Shown here: in pieces, positions 16,969-25,557 of the stretch
How the letters are laid out: every line of letters begins with the position of its first letter
Position numbering within the stretch: the stretch's first letter is position 1
DNA from: Oscillatoria princeps RMCB-10
GTDB taxonomy: Bacteria; Cyanobacteriota; Cyanobacteriia; Cyanobacteriales; Oscillatoriaceae
Length of the DNA: 64,000 nucleotides
Reading direction: 5' to 3'
Assembly (NCBI GenBank): GCA_019359235.1
Contig: JAHHHT010000016.1
Location: forward strand, 124,001 to 188,000
Translations under genes and position numbers: made by a program
Notes under the pieces: generated by a model
The model's input: only the letters and a program-made list of their open reading frames with translations
Database searches by the model: none
What the model was told of the DNA's origin: nothing

Positions 16969-17121
16969 TCTCAAAAACCGGGTTTCTTTTGGCAGGGGTC
17001 CCGACAGCTTGGTTTTTTCAGGGAAAGAAACCCGGTTTGTTAACCGCATCTCAGAAACCGGGTTTCTTTGGGCCGGTGCGACGAAAATTGGTGTTTTTAG
17101 GCAAAGAAACCCGGTTTCTTA
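16969..17121. repeat. two tandem units of the AAACCCGGTTT palindrome family
   Basis: Two units of about 73 bp (about 16969-17045 and 17047-17121) each start with a CTCA(A/G)AAACCGGGTTTCTTT half and end with AAAGAAACCCGGTTT. Each unit is thus a large inverted repeat built of palindromes. The last unit touches the stop codon of grxC. Confidence 0.75.
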
Positions 17122-17388
17122 ACTGAGAGTGGCCTGCAGGAGTGGGTCGAGCTTCCCTTGAGCCTCTAGGGCGTGGATGTCGTCGCAGCCGCCGATGTGC
17201 TCGTCATTGATGAAAATCTGGGGCAGGCTGCGCCGCCCGTTGGCGCGTTTGGCCATTTCAGCCCGCGCCGCTTCATCCCCATCGATACTGTATTCAGCAA
17301 ACTCAACGCTTTTCTTTCTCAGCAAGTCCTTGGCACGAATGCAGAAGGGGCAGGTGCGCCAGGTGTAGATTTCCACTTTAGCCGCCAT
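17119..17388 (-). CDS. grxC: glutaredoxin 3
   Basis: This 89-residue protein has the CPFC active site (residues 14-17) and the glutaredoxin elements SLPQIFIND and GGCDDIHAL that bind glutathione. It reduces disulfides using glutathione. It is upstream of gshB on the same strand, which supports a glutathione-related unit. The palindromic repeat family begins exactly at its stop codon. Confidence 0.95.
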   Translation of the reverse strand: MAAKVEIYTWRTCPFCIRAKDLLRKKSVEFAEYSIDGDEAARAEMAKRANGRRSLPQIFINDEHIGGCDDIHALEAQGKLDPLLQATLS

Positions 17389-17748
17389 AGTATCCGCGAT
17401 GTTTAAGTTTTATTACTAAAATTTTAGGCCGGTAAAGCGAGTTTGTCTCGCCCCAGCCCGGGCCAAAAAAAGCTAGGAAGACTTATAAAAAAAGCCGGCA
17501 GCCGTCTCAGAAGTGTCAGGTGTGGGGGTGTCGGTGCCGGGAGCGGCGGGCATCTCCCTTGTTCCTTGTCCCTTCTCCATGTTTGACAGCCGGCGGTGTG
17601 TTCCTTGTTGCAGCGGCACTAGCGTCACGAGCTGCCCGGGGCATCTGTAGCGCCGCCAAGCCCATCGCCCGCGCCCGCACACAGCAAAATCTGCCCCTGC
17701 CCGAGAAGAGCGGGGAAAAAAGCAATCCAGGAAATGGCCGGCGGCAGC
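17389..17748. other. intergenic region, no gene seen
   Basis: GC-rich, non-coding in appearance. It lies between the PEP-CTERM gene and grxC, both on the minus strand, so the grxC promoter should be near 17390-17450. No supported frame. Confidence 0.4.
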
Positions 17749-18609
17749 TTACAGGTCGATTTGCGGCTGCTGGCCATCTTGCTGTTTCCTGCGGCTTGTG
17801 TGAAGCATGCCGGCACCCATGAGCAATAGAGCGCCGACTGTACCGGGCTCTGGTATCTGCCGGGGGCCAGGGGGCTTGGGGGCGGAAGGGATGACAGCTG
17901 TTCCTTGACCCGTGCCGCTGGCACCGTTGAAACCGTTGCCGTCGATGCTTTGGTAGCGGACGCCAAAGTTATTCAGGGCAAACTGGCTGACAGAACCGCT
18001 GAAAGCCAAGGTGGCTGTAAACTTGTCCGTCTGCGGGTTGCTGGTAGAGGGGTTGTTGTCAACGCCGCCCGAGGTGCCTCCCTGACAGGTGTTGCCGTTG
18101 GTGAAGCACACGTCCACATCGCCGAACTGATTGGGGAACGAGCCGCTGCGGTCGTTGACGAAAAGCCCGATGGAGCGGGTGTCGCCGCTGCCTGAGGAGT
18201 TGCCGATTCCCTGCAGGGCCAGCCCGGAGCCGAGGCTGGTGCCGTCGAAATTCCAAACGTCGAAGCCCAAGGCAGAAGTGCGGGACAGCAGGGGGGCGCT
18301 GGTCGTGTTGGACAGGCTGATTTCAAACGCCGCCTCTGTTTTGGTGCTGTTTCTGGTCGCACCAGCAATGGTGGTGAACCCCAGAAACTTAAAGGTGGCC
18401 TCCGAGGTCAGTCCAGTCACGTTTTGCGTCGCGACGTTCCCGTCAAAGTTAACCGTGAAGGTACTGTTGAGATCGCTATCGTTAATGCCCACGCTGCCGT
18501 CGTTGAGGAAGGTAAAAGCTGAAGCTGAAGGAGCTGCAGCCACAGAATACACCCCAGCTGAGGCCAGGACAGCGAGTCCAAGGGCTAGTTTTGAAAGTGG
18601 CCTGTACAT
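17749..18609 (-). CDS. PEP-CTERM sorting domain protein
   Basis: This 286-residue exported protein has a signal peptide ending near SAAPSASAF-like residues (about 1-32) and a Ser/Thr/Asn-rich body with WNFDGTSLGSG. The C-terminal sorting signal has IPEPGTVGALLLMGAGML followed by basic residues. Exosortases recognise such tails and place the protein at the cell surface. The body resembles the cistern-type PEP-CTERM family, a tentative assignment. One Cys pair (VDVCFTNGNTCQ) may form a disulfide. Confidence 0.82.
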   Translation of the reverse strand: MYRPLSKLALGLAVLASAGVYSVAAAPSASAFTFLNDGSVGINDSDLNSTFTVNFDGNVATQNVTGLTSEATFKFLGFTTIAGATRNSTKTEAAFEISLSNTTSAPLLSRTSALGFDVWNFDGTSLGSGLALQGIGNSSGSGDTRSIGLFVNDRSGSFPNQFGDVDVCFTNGNTCQGGTSGGVDNNPSTSNPQTDKFTATLAFSGSVSQFALNNFGVRYQSIDGNGFNGASGTGQGTAVIPSAPKPPGPRQIPEPGTVGALLLMGAGMLHTSRRKQQDGQQPQIDL

Positions 18610-19090
18610 ATTGCTCTTCGGATTACTACTGGAATAGTTTTAGGATGGAACAAGATTTCCCGAAATGCTTTGAGACTGGTCACGGTCTCACTGTGTTTGT
18701 GATCACACCCTGTACGCTCACTGGTTGATTAAACGGTTGAAACAAATCCATCCCTCGGGTGTTGCAACAGTGCAAATTTCTGGGATACCGTATCCAATTT
18801 TAATGTTCGGGGAACCCGATGTCCATTGCGGGGGGATAGCTTCTTCAAATCTTCATATAAGAAGCCCCGTTCATTAAGTTTCTGTGTGCCGGCCAGTTTG
18901 GCGGCACGCCCCAGAAGGGAGAAAATCGGCCCAGCGGGCGAGCGATAAGTAGATGCGCGGGACTTTTGCCCCCAGTTTGGGCTCTGATACCACACTGGAT
19001 ACGCAGTCTTAACTATGTTTTTCTCAAATTTCTCCTGAGTTTGTCAACAGTGAAATTACCTGTTTCCCGCTCCGGGAAAATTTTAAGTTT
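18610..19090. other. intergenic region, no supported gene
   Basis: Upstream region of the PEP-CTERM gene. A weak 88-codon minus-strand frame at 18729-18995 lacks protein character and was not called. Confidence 0.4.
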
Positions 19091-20803
19091 TTACCGAGGG
19101 TCGGAAGCGTAATGAATCAGTTGAGCGAGCCGCTGTCTCAGGGTTTCTAGCCCCAGCCCGCAGGCTGCTGAAATAAACACTGCTTGGGGAAATTCCTCTC
19201 TCGCCAGCGCCAAGGTGTCCCCATCCACTCGGTCTATCTTGTTAAATGCCAGCAGTGCCGGTCCGGGCGTCACCGGCATGTCTGCCAAAATCGCCATCAC
19301 GGAGCGAATTTGGCTCTGCCAAGCGGGATGGGACAAGTCCACGAGGTGCAGCAAGGCGTCCGCTTCCGTTACCTCTTCTAAGGTAGCGCGGAAGGCGTCA
19401 ATTAGCGCGGGCGGCAATTCGTGTATGAAGCCAACTGTATCTGTTACTACAATTGACCGGGGATCGCCTGTGACGGCATCGGGAATCACCAGGCGGCGGG
19501 TGGTGGGGTCGAGGGTGGCAAATAGCTGGTCTGCCGTATAAACACCGGCATCTGTCAGTGCGTTCAGCAGCGTAGATTTACCGGCATTGGTGTAGCCGGC
19601 AATGGCCACGGAGGGGACTTCTTGATGCTGGCGCTGCTGCCGCAGCCGGGCTCGGTGGGCTTGCAGCTGGTTGACTTCTTGCTGCAGTCGCGCTATCCGC
19701 CGCTGAATGGCGCGGCGCTCTGTTTCCAGTTTGGTTTCGCCAGGACCTCTGGTGCCGATGCCGCCCCCCAGCCTGGACATGGCTTGCCCTCTGCCGGTGA
19801 GCCGGGGCAGCATGTATTCGAGCTGGGCTAGCTCGACTTGCAGTTTGCCTGCTCCGCTGCCCGCCCGCTGAGCGAAAATGTCCAAAATCACCTCCGTGCG
19901 GTCTACTACCCGGACGCCGATTTGGGTTTCCAGGTTGCGCACTTGGGAGGGCGAGAGGTCGCGGTCGAAGACGATCAGGTTGGCCCCAACAGACTGGGCG
20001 GCGAGGGCAATTTCTTGGACTTTGCCTTCGCCGACGACGGTTTGGGGGTGGGGCTGGGAACGCCGCTGCTGCTGGGTTTGCAGCACTTGGCCGCCGGCTG
20101 TGTCCACTAGGCTGGCCAGTTCTGCCAGTCCGTCCTCGAATTGCTGGCGGGTCATGTAGTCGGTCATTACGCCCACGAGCAGCACTCGGTCTTGGTCGGC
20201 GTCTACCTGCTGGGCGGTGAATTCTCGCTCAAATTCGGCTTCCAGCCCTTCGATTAGTTCCAGGAAGTCTTGGTTGGCGAGAATGTCCAAGCTCAAGGGG
20301 GGCGACACGCTCCAGCTGGTGGCTCCCGGATTCCCGTCTCCATCCTCCTGCAGGGGGATGAGATGGGCGAGGTAGGTTTCTCTGACGTAGCCGGTGGCTC
20401 CGCCGCCCCGGCGCTCAAAGCCCTGGCCGGTGAGGGTGAGCAGCACGAGGGCGTCCAGCCGCTGCAAGGCCATTGCGGTGAGGGCAGCTTCGTCTGGGGC
20501 GGCGGGTTTTAGGCCGGTGGCGATGCAGCGAATGCCGCTGAGGCGACCGGCACCGTAGCGGGGCAATTCCAGGGGCGGTATTTGGGTTTGGCGGGGGGTG
20601 CCCACTCCCAGGCGGATCACCTGTCCGCGCCGGTTGATGTAGGCGCACACCGGCTGCCCTATTTCTGTGCTGATCGCGGCTAGGCGCTGGGCGAATTCGG
20701 ACGTGACGGTGCTGTCGCCCGGGAGGCGCTGGTGGTACAGCCGCTGCAGCTGTTTCAGCTGGCTGGATTTTAGACCTTGCAGGTTGCCGTAGATGGTTTC
20801 GAT
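19091..20803 (-). CDS. hflX: ribosome-associated GTPase HflX, apparent ATC start
   Basis: HflX binds and splits stalled ribosomes using GTP. G1 is GYTNAGKST, G3 DTVGF and G4 NKID; the HflX N-domain and the GGGIGTRGPGETKLE linker are present. The first conventional in-frame start is GTG at 20650 (MCAYINRRG). The family sequence clearly continues upstream in frame for about 51 residues, ending in ETIYGNLQGLKSS. The position where the initiator Met would be expected (20801-20803) reads ATC, and an in-frame stop lies at 20816-20818. Either ATC is used, or the codon is mutated or miscalled. From ATC the protein is 570 residues. Confidence 0.9.
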   Translation of the reverse strand: METIYGNLQGLKSSQLKQLQRLYHQRLPGDSTVTSEFAQRLAAISTEIGQPVCAYINRRGQVIRLGVGTPRQTQIPPLELPRYGAGRLSGIRCIATGLKPAAPDEAALTAMALQRLDALVLLTLTGQGFERRGGGATGYVRETYLAHLIPLQEDGDGNPGATSWSVSPPLSLDILANQDFLELIEGLEAEFEREFTAQQVDADQDRVLLVGVMTDYMTRQQFEDGLAELASLVDTAGGQVLQTQQQRRSQPHPQTVVGEGKVQEIALAAQSVGANLIVFDRDLSPSQVRNLETQIGVRVVDRTEVILDIFAQRAGSGAGKLQVELAQLEYMLPRLTGRGQAMSRLGGGIGTRGPGETKLETERRAIQRRIARLQQEVNQLQAHRARLRQQRQHQEVPSVAIAGYTNAGKSTLLNALTDAGVYTADQLFATLDPTTRRLVIPDAVTGDPRSIVVTDTVGFIHELPPALIDAFRATLEEVTEADALLHLVDLSHPAWQSQIRSVMAILADMPVTPGPALLAFNKIDRVDGDTLALAREEFPQAVFISAACGLGLETLRQRLAQLIHYASDPR

Positions 20804-20854
20804 AGGCGTGTGTGGTCAGGTATCTGGCCACCTAAGGGTCCGGGGTTCTTACCG

Positions 20855-21175
20855 CTATCTTATCGCGGGGTGCGCGCCCGGTGCCGGGAAAGCCGGTGCT
20901 CTTGCCGGCAAGGGCTGCAGGCACCCTTCCCGCCCGGGCTTTTTCTGAAGGGCGGCTGTTCGAGCTTCACCATTCTGACAGTTTGTTCTCACAAAATTTG
21001 CCGCAACTGCTGTTTGTCTGAGTCGCGGTATATCTTCCGGTAGAAAAGCCCCGGATAGCCGCATAAAAGTGGCAATTTCTGCCACCGGCCTGTCTGACTC
21101 GACAGCTGTGCCGGTGAAAGCTGAGAGCGTTTTGCTAGACAGGTCGGCGCTCTCATCTTTCAGATTTTTTAACAT
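20855..21175 (-). CDS. uncertain small ORF upstream of hflX
   Basis: A 106-codon frame begins MLKNLKDESADLSSKTLSA and ends about 50 bp before hflX on the same strand. The first 70 residues look protein-like; the tail is Pro/Ala-rich and less convincing. There is no good ribosome site and no recognised family. It could be an upstream gene or chance. Confidence 0.25.
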   Translation of the reverse strand: MLKNLKDESADLSSKTLSAFTGTAVESDRPVAEIATFMRLSGAFLPEDIPRLRQTAVAANFVRTNCQNGEARTAALQKKPGREGCLQPLPARAPAFPAPGAHPAIR

Positions 21176-21270
21176 AAAATTAAACAGGACTCAAGTTATA
21201 TAACTGATTTTTATGCCAGAATAAGAGAGAATTCCTAGCCTTTCTCCCTTGGATGGAGGGTGGCATCACT

Positions 21271-21783
21271 ATGAAAACTCAATTATTTGGCCCACTGCTG
21301 GCTGGGTTGGCGCTGGCACTCGGCGCGCTCGCTGCAATCAGCCAGCCGGTCAGAGCTCAAACGACGACCTACTTTTGCGATAAAAGCAAGGGCGGCGTTC
21401 CCGCCACTTTCGCCCGCAACGCCACTGGCAAGAAGATTGAAGTGATTCGCTGGGAAAAAGAGTGGGGCGGCATAACCCGCGAAGATCGCTGCCAGATCGT
21501 TTCTGCCAGATTCCAGAGCGCTTCGGAACAAGGTATCCTCGGTTTCCTGACTTCTGGAGTCAAAAATGGCGAAAATGTCCTGTGCGCTGCCAAAGAGTAC
21601 GGAGCGCCTTGCAGCCAGTTGCTATTTACGCTGCGGAAGGAGGACAAACCCCGTCAGGTGATTGACGACCTGTTTGGTGTCGGGTATCGCGCTAAAGGGC
21701 CGCTTATTCAGTCGCTAGATGGCGAGCCTCAAATCTATATTGACATGGAACTGCTCCTGCAGGAAGCGCCGGCACAGGAGTGA
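21271..21783 (+). CDS. COP23-domain secreted protein (locus 2)
   Basis: The protein is 170 residues from the ATG at 21271, which is preceded by GGAGGG. A signal peptide ending near PVRAQ leads to the COP23 domain: TTYFCDKSK, VIRWEKEWGG, REDRCQIVSARFQ, NVLCAAKEYGAPCSQLLFTL and YIDMELLLQ. The Cys and IRW pattern matches the locus 1 copy. It precedes the double-protease/TPR gene on the same strand, with about 450 bp of repeats between them, just as COP23 precedes proteases A and B in locus 1. Confidence 0.85.
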   Translation: MKTQLFGPLLAGLALALGALAAISQPVRAQTTTYFCDKSKGGVPATFARNATGKKIEVIRWEKEWGGITREDRCQIVSARFQSASEQGILGFLTSGVKNGENVLCAAKEYGAPCSQLLFTLRKEDKPRQVIDDLFGVGYRAKGPLIQSLDGEPQIYIDMELLLQEAPAQE

Positions 21784-22237
21784 AATTAATCTCTCTCGTT
21801 TCCGGGTGCCGGTTGGGAACCCCACCCCCCAACCCCCTCCCCGCGAGCGGGGAGGGGGAGAAAGAGTTTTCTCTCGTTCCCAGGCTCTGCGTGGGAATGA
21901 GACTCAGGAGGCAGAGCCTCCTGTTCCGAAATGGCACAGTTTGTAGTTGGGCTTTAGCCCAATTCTCTCCTTCCCAGCCTCAGGCTGGGAATGAGACTCA
22001 GGAGGCAGAGCCTCCTGTTCCGAAATGACACAGCACCGGCGAGTTGCTTGTGCTGCCGGTGGGAATTGGCGATAGAAATGAGCGATAAAGAAGAGGAGGC
22101 AGAGCCTCGGATAAGGCGTTCCCAGGCTCCGCCTGGGAACGAGGAATTGGGACAGGGAGGAATTGGGACAGGCAAGATGCCTGTCCTACGGGATAATGGG
22201 GATGGCTGGGGAACGAATATTTGAGGGTGACAGGAAC
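21784..22237. repeat. cluster of interspersed palindromes
   Basis: Contains the hairpin CCCCCTCCCCGC/GCGGGGAGGGGG (about 21832-21862) and two copies of GAATGAGACTCAGGAGGCAG with AGCCTCCTGTTCCGAAATG, near 21893 and 21988. It also has a GGGCTTTAGCCC word (21951) and GTTCCCAGGCTCCGCCTGGG near 22118. The same words recur at 27165-27343, 28920-28972 and 63036-63076. No gene; it separates COP23 from the protease gene. Confidence 0.7.
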
Positions 22238-22252
22238 ATGTTACAAGGGAAA

Positions 22253-25200
22253 ATGAATAACAAGTTACTATTTCTAATCGCCGGCACCGGCACGTTACTA
22301 ATGCTCCCCGCACCGGCTTTTTCCGCACCGGCACCCGGCACTCCAGCGCCTGCATTCCAGCTCGCTTCTCAACTGTCGGAAGCGCAGCTCAAACAAATCG
22401 CCCAGTCTGTGACTGTCCGGGTTTTATCGGGGGACAGCAGCGGTTCGGGGATTTTGATTAAAAAAGACGGTGAGGTCTATACTGTCCTCACCAACCAGCA
22501 CGTCCTCGAACCGGGAAAACCGGCTCGCATCCAAGCCCCCGATGGCCAAATATACGCGGCTGATTTTGTAAGAAATGTTAATTTTCAGTCTAAAGACTTG
22601 ACTTTGTTGCAGTTTCGCGCTAAGGCGAATTATGCCGTGGCGGCTTTGGGGAATTTGGGAACGGTGGCGATTAATGAGCCGGTGTTTGCGGCGGGGTTTC
22701 CTTATGAGAGCGGGTTTGCCTTTACGGCGGGACAGGTTTTGTATGTGCCGGTGCGAGCGTTTAAGGAAGGCTACCAGATAGGGTACAGCAATGATATTGA
22801 AAAGGGGATGAGCGGCGGGCCAATTCTCAATGGCCAAGGGCTGGTGATTGGGATTAATGGCATTTACGCCTATCCCTTGTGGGGAGATCCTTATATATAT
22901 GAAGACGGTTCACGCCCGACTGCGGCGGAGCGGGATTTGATGAGCCGGTACAGCTGGGGAATTCCGATTCAGACTTTCGCGCAGCTGGCTCCCGCCTACG
23001 CCGGACAAGCCGCACTGGCCTCGACCAATTCTCCGCCTAAGGCAAGTTTACCACCAATCGCCAATGATGTCAACAATACGGCGGAAAAAATTACGGTTTT
23101 GATTGAGTGGGAAACCGGCAACGGTTCCGGGGTGATTGTTGCCAAGCAGGGGAGCACTTATTATGTGCTGACGGCTGAGCATGTGGTGCGGAACCGGACA
23201 AATTTTGAGGTGGTAGCCCCAGATGGCAAGCGATATGCGGTGACGGTAACGGAGAGCAATGTCAAGACTTTGCCGGGGGTGGATTTGGCAGTGGTGCAGT
23301 TCGCCAGCAGCGAAGATTACGCAGTCGCAACTCTGGCAAACTATGATTTGAAAACGGAAAGGGGGTTCATTTTCACTTCGGGGTGGCCCAAGGTAGAAGC
23401 AGGCTCTCAAGCCAGCTGGTTGCTCACACCTGGGATTATTTTCAGTAAAGAAGAGGGGGCTGTGCTGGGGAAGGATTCCTATTCGCTGCAATACGGGTAC
23501 GAGCTGGTTTACACTAATATTACTGCAGGAGGGATGAGCGGCGGGCCGGTGCTGGACAGCCGGGGGCGGGTGATTGGAATTCACGGACGGGCGGAAGGAG
23601 AAACGCCGGTAGATCAGGCGGGGAAGCCGGCACGTTCTATTCAGCTGGGGTACAGTTTAGGGGTGCCGGTGAGGACGTTTGTGAATTTGGCTTTGCAGGT
23701 GGGGGTAGATCCGGGTTGGCTGAGAGTACAGAAAGAAGCGCCGCCGGTGCTGACAGGGTTTGAAAGAAGTTCAATCCAGGAAAGTTTGCTGAAAGTAGAT
23801 GCGCCCGGTTCCAGTGCGGATGCTGCTGCGTGGCTGAATTACGGCAATCAGCTGTGGCGGTTGGGAAAGAATGAAGAAGCGCTGGCGGCGTTTGACCGGG
23901 CGATTCAAATCCAGCCGGCTTTCTATCAAGCTTGGTACGCGAAGGGACTGACCCTGAGCTTCCAGAGCCGATATGAAAAGGCGATTGCAGCTTTTGACAG
24001 GGCGATTCGAGAAAGTCAGGAGAAATTCGCTCCCGCTTGGCGGTGGCGGGGTGGGGCTTTACAATCCCTGAAGCGATACGAGGAGGCGCTGGCTTCTTAT
24101 GACAAAGCAATTGCCCTCGATCCGAATAATTTTATCGTTTATGTGTGGCGAGGTGTTGCGCTGAATGAGTTAAAGCGCAACCAAGAAGCGATAGCTGCTT
24201 ACAGCAAGGCGATTGAACTCAATCCTAATCACCCGTATGCCTACAACAACCGGGGGAATGCCCGCTCAGATTTGGGAGACAAGCAGGGGGCGATTGCGGA
24301 TTACAATGAATCCTTGCGGCTTAACAATCCTGAACCACACTATGTGTACAACAACCGGGGGAATGCCCGCTCATATTTGGGAGACAAGCAGGGGGCAATT
24401 GCGGATTACAATAAGGCGATTGAACTCCAGCCTGACTTTGTTTATGCCTACAACGGGCGGGGGAATGCCCGCTCAGATTTGGGAGACAAGCAGGGGGCGA
24501 TTGCGGATTACAGCAAGGCGATTGAACTCCAGCCTGACTTTGCCTATGCCTACAACGGGCGGGGGAATGCCCGCTCAGATTTGGGAGACAAGTCGGGGGC
24601 GATTGCGGATTACAGCAAGGCGATTGAACTTAAGCGTGACTATGCCGAAGCCTACAACGGGCGGGGGAATGCCCGCTCAGATTTGGGAGACAAGCAAGGG
24701 GCGATTGCAGATTACAATGAATCCTTGCGGCTCAACAATCCTGAACCACACATAGTGTACAACAACCGGGGGAATGCCCGCTCAGCTTTGGGAGACAAGC
24801 AGGGGGCGATTGCGGATTACACCAAGGCGATTGAACTCCAGCCTGACTTTGTTTATGCCTACAACGGGCGGGGGAATGCCCACTATGCTTTGGGAGACAA
24901 GCAGGGGGCGATTGCGGATTACAACAAGGCGATTGAACTCAAGCCTGACTATGCCGATTCCTACATCATCCGGGGTTTGGCCCGCTATGATTTGGGAGAC
25001 TTTCAAGGAGCGCTTGCCGATTACAACCAGGCGCTCACCATTGATAAAAAACTGTTGCCGCCTATCGTTAAGATTGGGTTAATAAAGTACGAAATGGGAG
25101 AAGTGGAAGAAGCCATCCGCCAGTGGCGCTCTGCAGTTGAAATTGACGGCAAGCAAGCCGAACCACAACTGGCCATCGCAGTGGCGCTCTATGCTAAGGG

Positions 25201-25390
25201 CGATACCCAACAGGGTTTAGCAATGGCAGAAGCGGCGCTGAAGTTGGATAGCCGGTTTGGGAAATTAGAGTTTCTCAAGGAAAATCTCTGGGGAGACAAG
25301 CTGCGAGCAGATGCGAACAAGCTTTTAAAAACTCCCCAAATTCAAGCCCTCCTATCCCAGGCGAAGTCAACCGCACCGGCGAGGGATTAA
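22253..25390 (+). CDS. secreted double trypsin-like protease with TPR array
   Basis: The protein is about 1045 residues from the ATG at 22253 (AAGGG just upstream); ATG 22238 is an alternative. After a signal peptide (NNKLLFLIAGTGTLLMLP) come two S1-type domains. The first has TNQHVL, SKDLTLLQF and GMSGGPIL and resembles protease A; the second has TAEHVV, GVDLAVVQF and GMSGGPVL and resembles protease B. About 13 tetratricopeptide repeats follow, several nearly identical (YNGRGNARSDLGDKQGAIAD). The order A-B equals the gene order of locus 1, so this is a fusion with an added TPR scaffold. All six triad residues look intact. Confidence 0.88.
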   Translation: MNNKLLFLIAGTGTLLMLPAPAFSAPAPGTPAPAFQLASQLSEAQLKQIAQSVTVRVLSGDSSGSGILIKKDGEVYTVLTNQHVLEPGKPARIQAPDGQIYAADFVRNVNFQSKDLTLLQFRAKANYAVAALGNLGTVAINEPVFAAGFPYESGFAFTAGQVLYVPVRAFKEGYQIGYSNDIEKGMSGGPILNGQGLVIGINGIYAYPLWGDPYIYEDGSRPTAAERDLMSRYSWGIPIQTFAQLAPAYAGQAALASTNSPPKASLPPIANDVNNTAEKITVLIEWETGNGSGVIVAKQGSTYYVLTAEHVVRNRTNFEVVAPDGKRYAVTVTESNVKTLPGVDLAVVQFASSEDYAVATLANYDLKTERGFIFTSGWPKVEAGSQASWLLTPGIIFSKEEGAVLGKDSYSLQYGYELVYTNITAGGMSGGPVLDSRGRVIGIHGRAEGETPVDQAGKPARSIQLGYSLGVPVRTFVNLALQVGVDPGWLRVQKEAPPVLTGFERSSIQESLLKVDAPGSSADAAAWLNYGNQLWRLGKNEEALAAFDRAIQIQPAFYQAWYAKGLTLSFQSRYEKAIAAFDRAIRESQEKFAPAWRWRGGALQSLKRYEEALASYDKAIALDPNNFIVYVWRGVALNELKRNQEAIAAYSKAIELNPNHPYAYNNRGNARSDLGDKQGAIADYNESLRLNNPEPHYVYNNRGNARSYLGDKQGAIADYNKAIELQPDFVYAYNGRGNARSDLGDKQGAIADYSKAIELQPDFAYAYNGRGNARSDLGDKSGAIADYSKAIELKRDYAEAYNGRGNARSDLGDKQGAIADYNESLRLNNPEPHIVYNNRGNARSALGDKQGAIADYTKAIELQPDFVYAYNGRGNAHYALGDKQGAIADYNKAIELKPDYADSYIIRGLARYDLGDFQGALADYNQALTIDKKLLPPIVKIGLIKYEMGEVEEAIRQWRSAVEIDGKQAEPQLAIAVALYAKGDTQQGLAMAEAALKLDSRFGKLEFLKENLWGDKLRADANKLLKTPQIQALLSQAKSTAPARD
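24233..24990 (+). repeat. nearly identical tandem TPR-coding repeats (about 102 bp)
   Basis: Units containing CGGGGGAATGCCCGCTCAGA and GGAGACAAGCAGGGGGCGAT recur about every 102-108 bp, at least seven times. The high DNA identity suggests recent expansion or homogenisation inside the gene. Confidence 0.8.
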
Positions 25391-25409
25391 AGCTTTTGAT
25401 GCGGGGGTG

Positions 25410-25557
25410 TCCGCATTCAACAGATAACCTTAATAAACCCGCCCCGACACACCGGCAATCCCCACACCCGTAGGGGCGGGTTCATCCGGAATACCGGCAA
25501 CCAACAGATAACCTTAATAAACCCGCCCCCACAAATTAGGACAAGGCGCGCAACCCC
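25410..25557. repeat. direct repeats with GGGGCGGGTT palindromes
   Basis: CAACAGATAACCTTAATAAA followed by CCCGCCCC occurs twice, at about 25419 and 25503. Between them is GTAGGGGCGGGTTCATCCGG, also seen near 4501. The cluster lies between two convergent genes and may help terminate both. Confidence 0.6.

Noticed and set aside
18729-18995. 88-codon minus-strand frame upstream of the PEP-CTERM gene
   Set aside because: Weak composition, no ribosome site, no recognisable domain.
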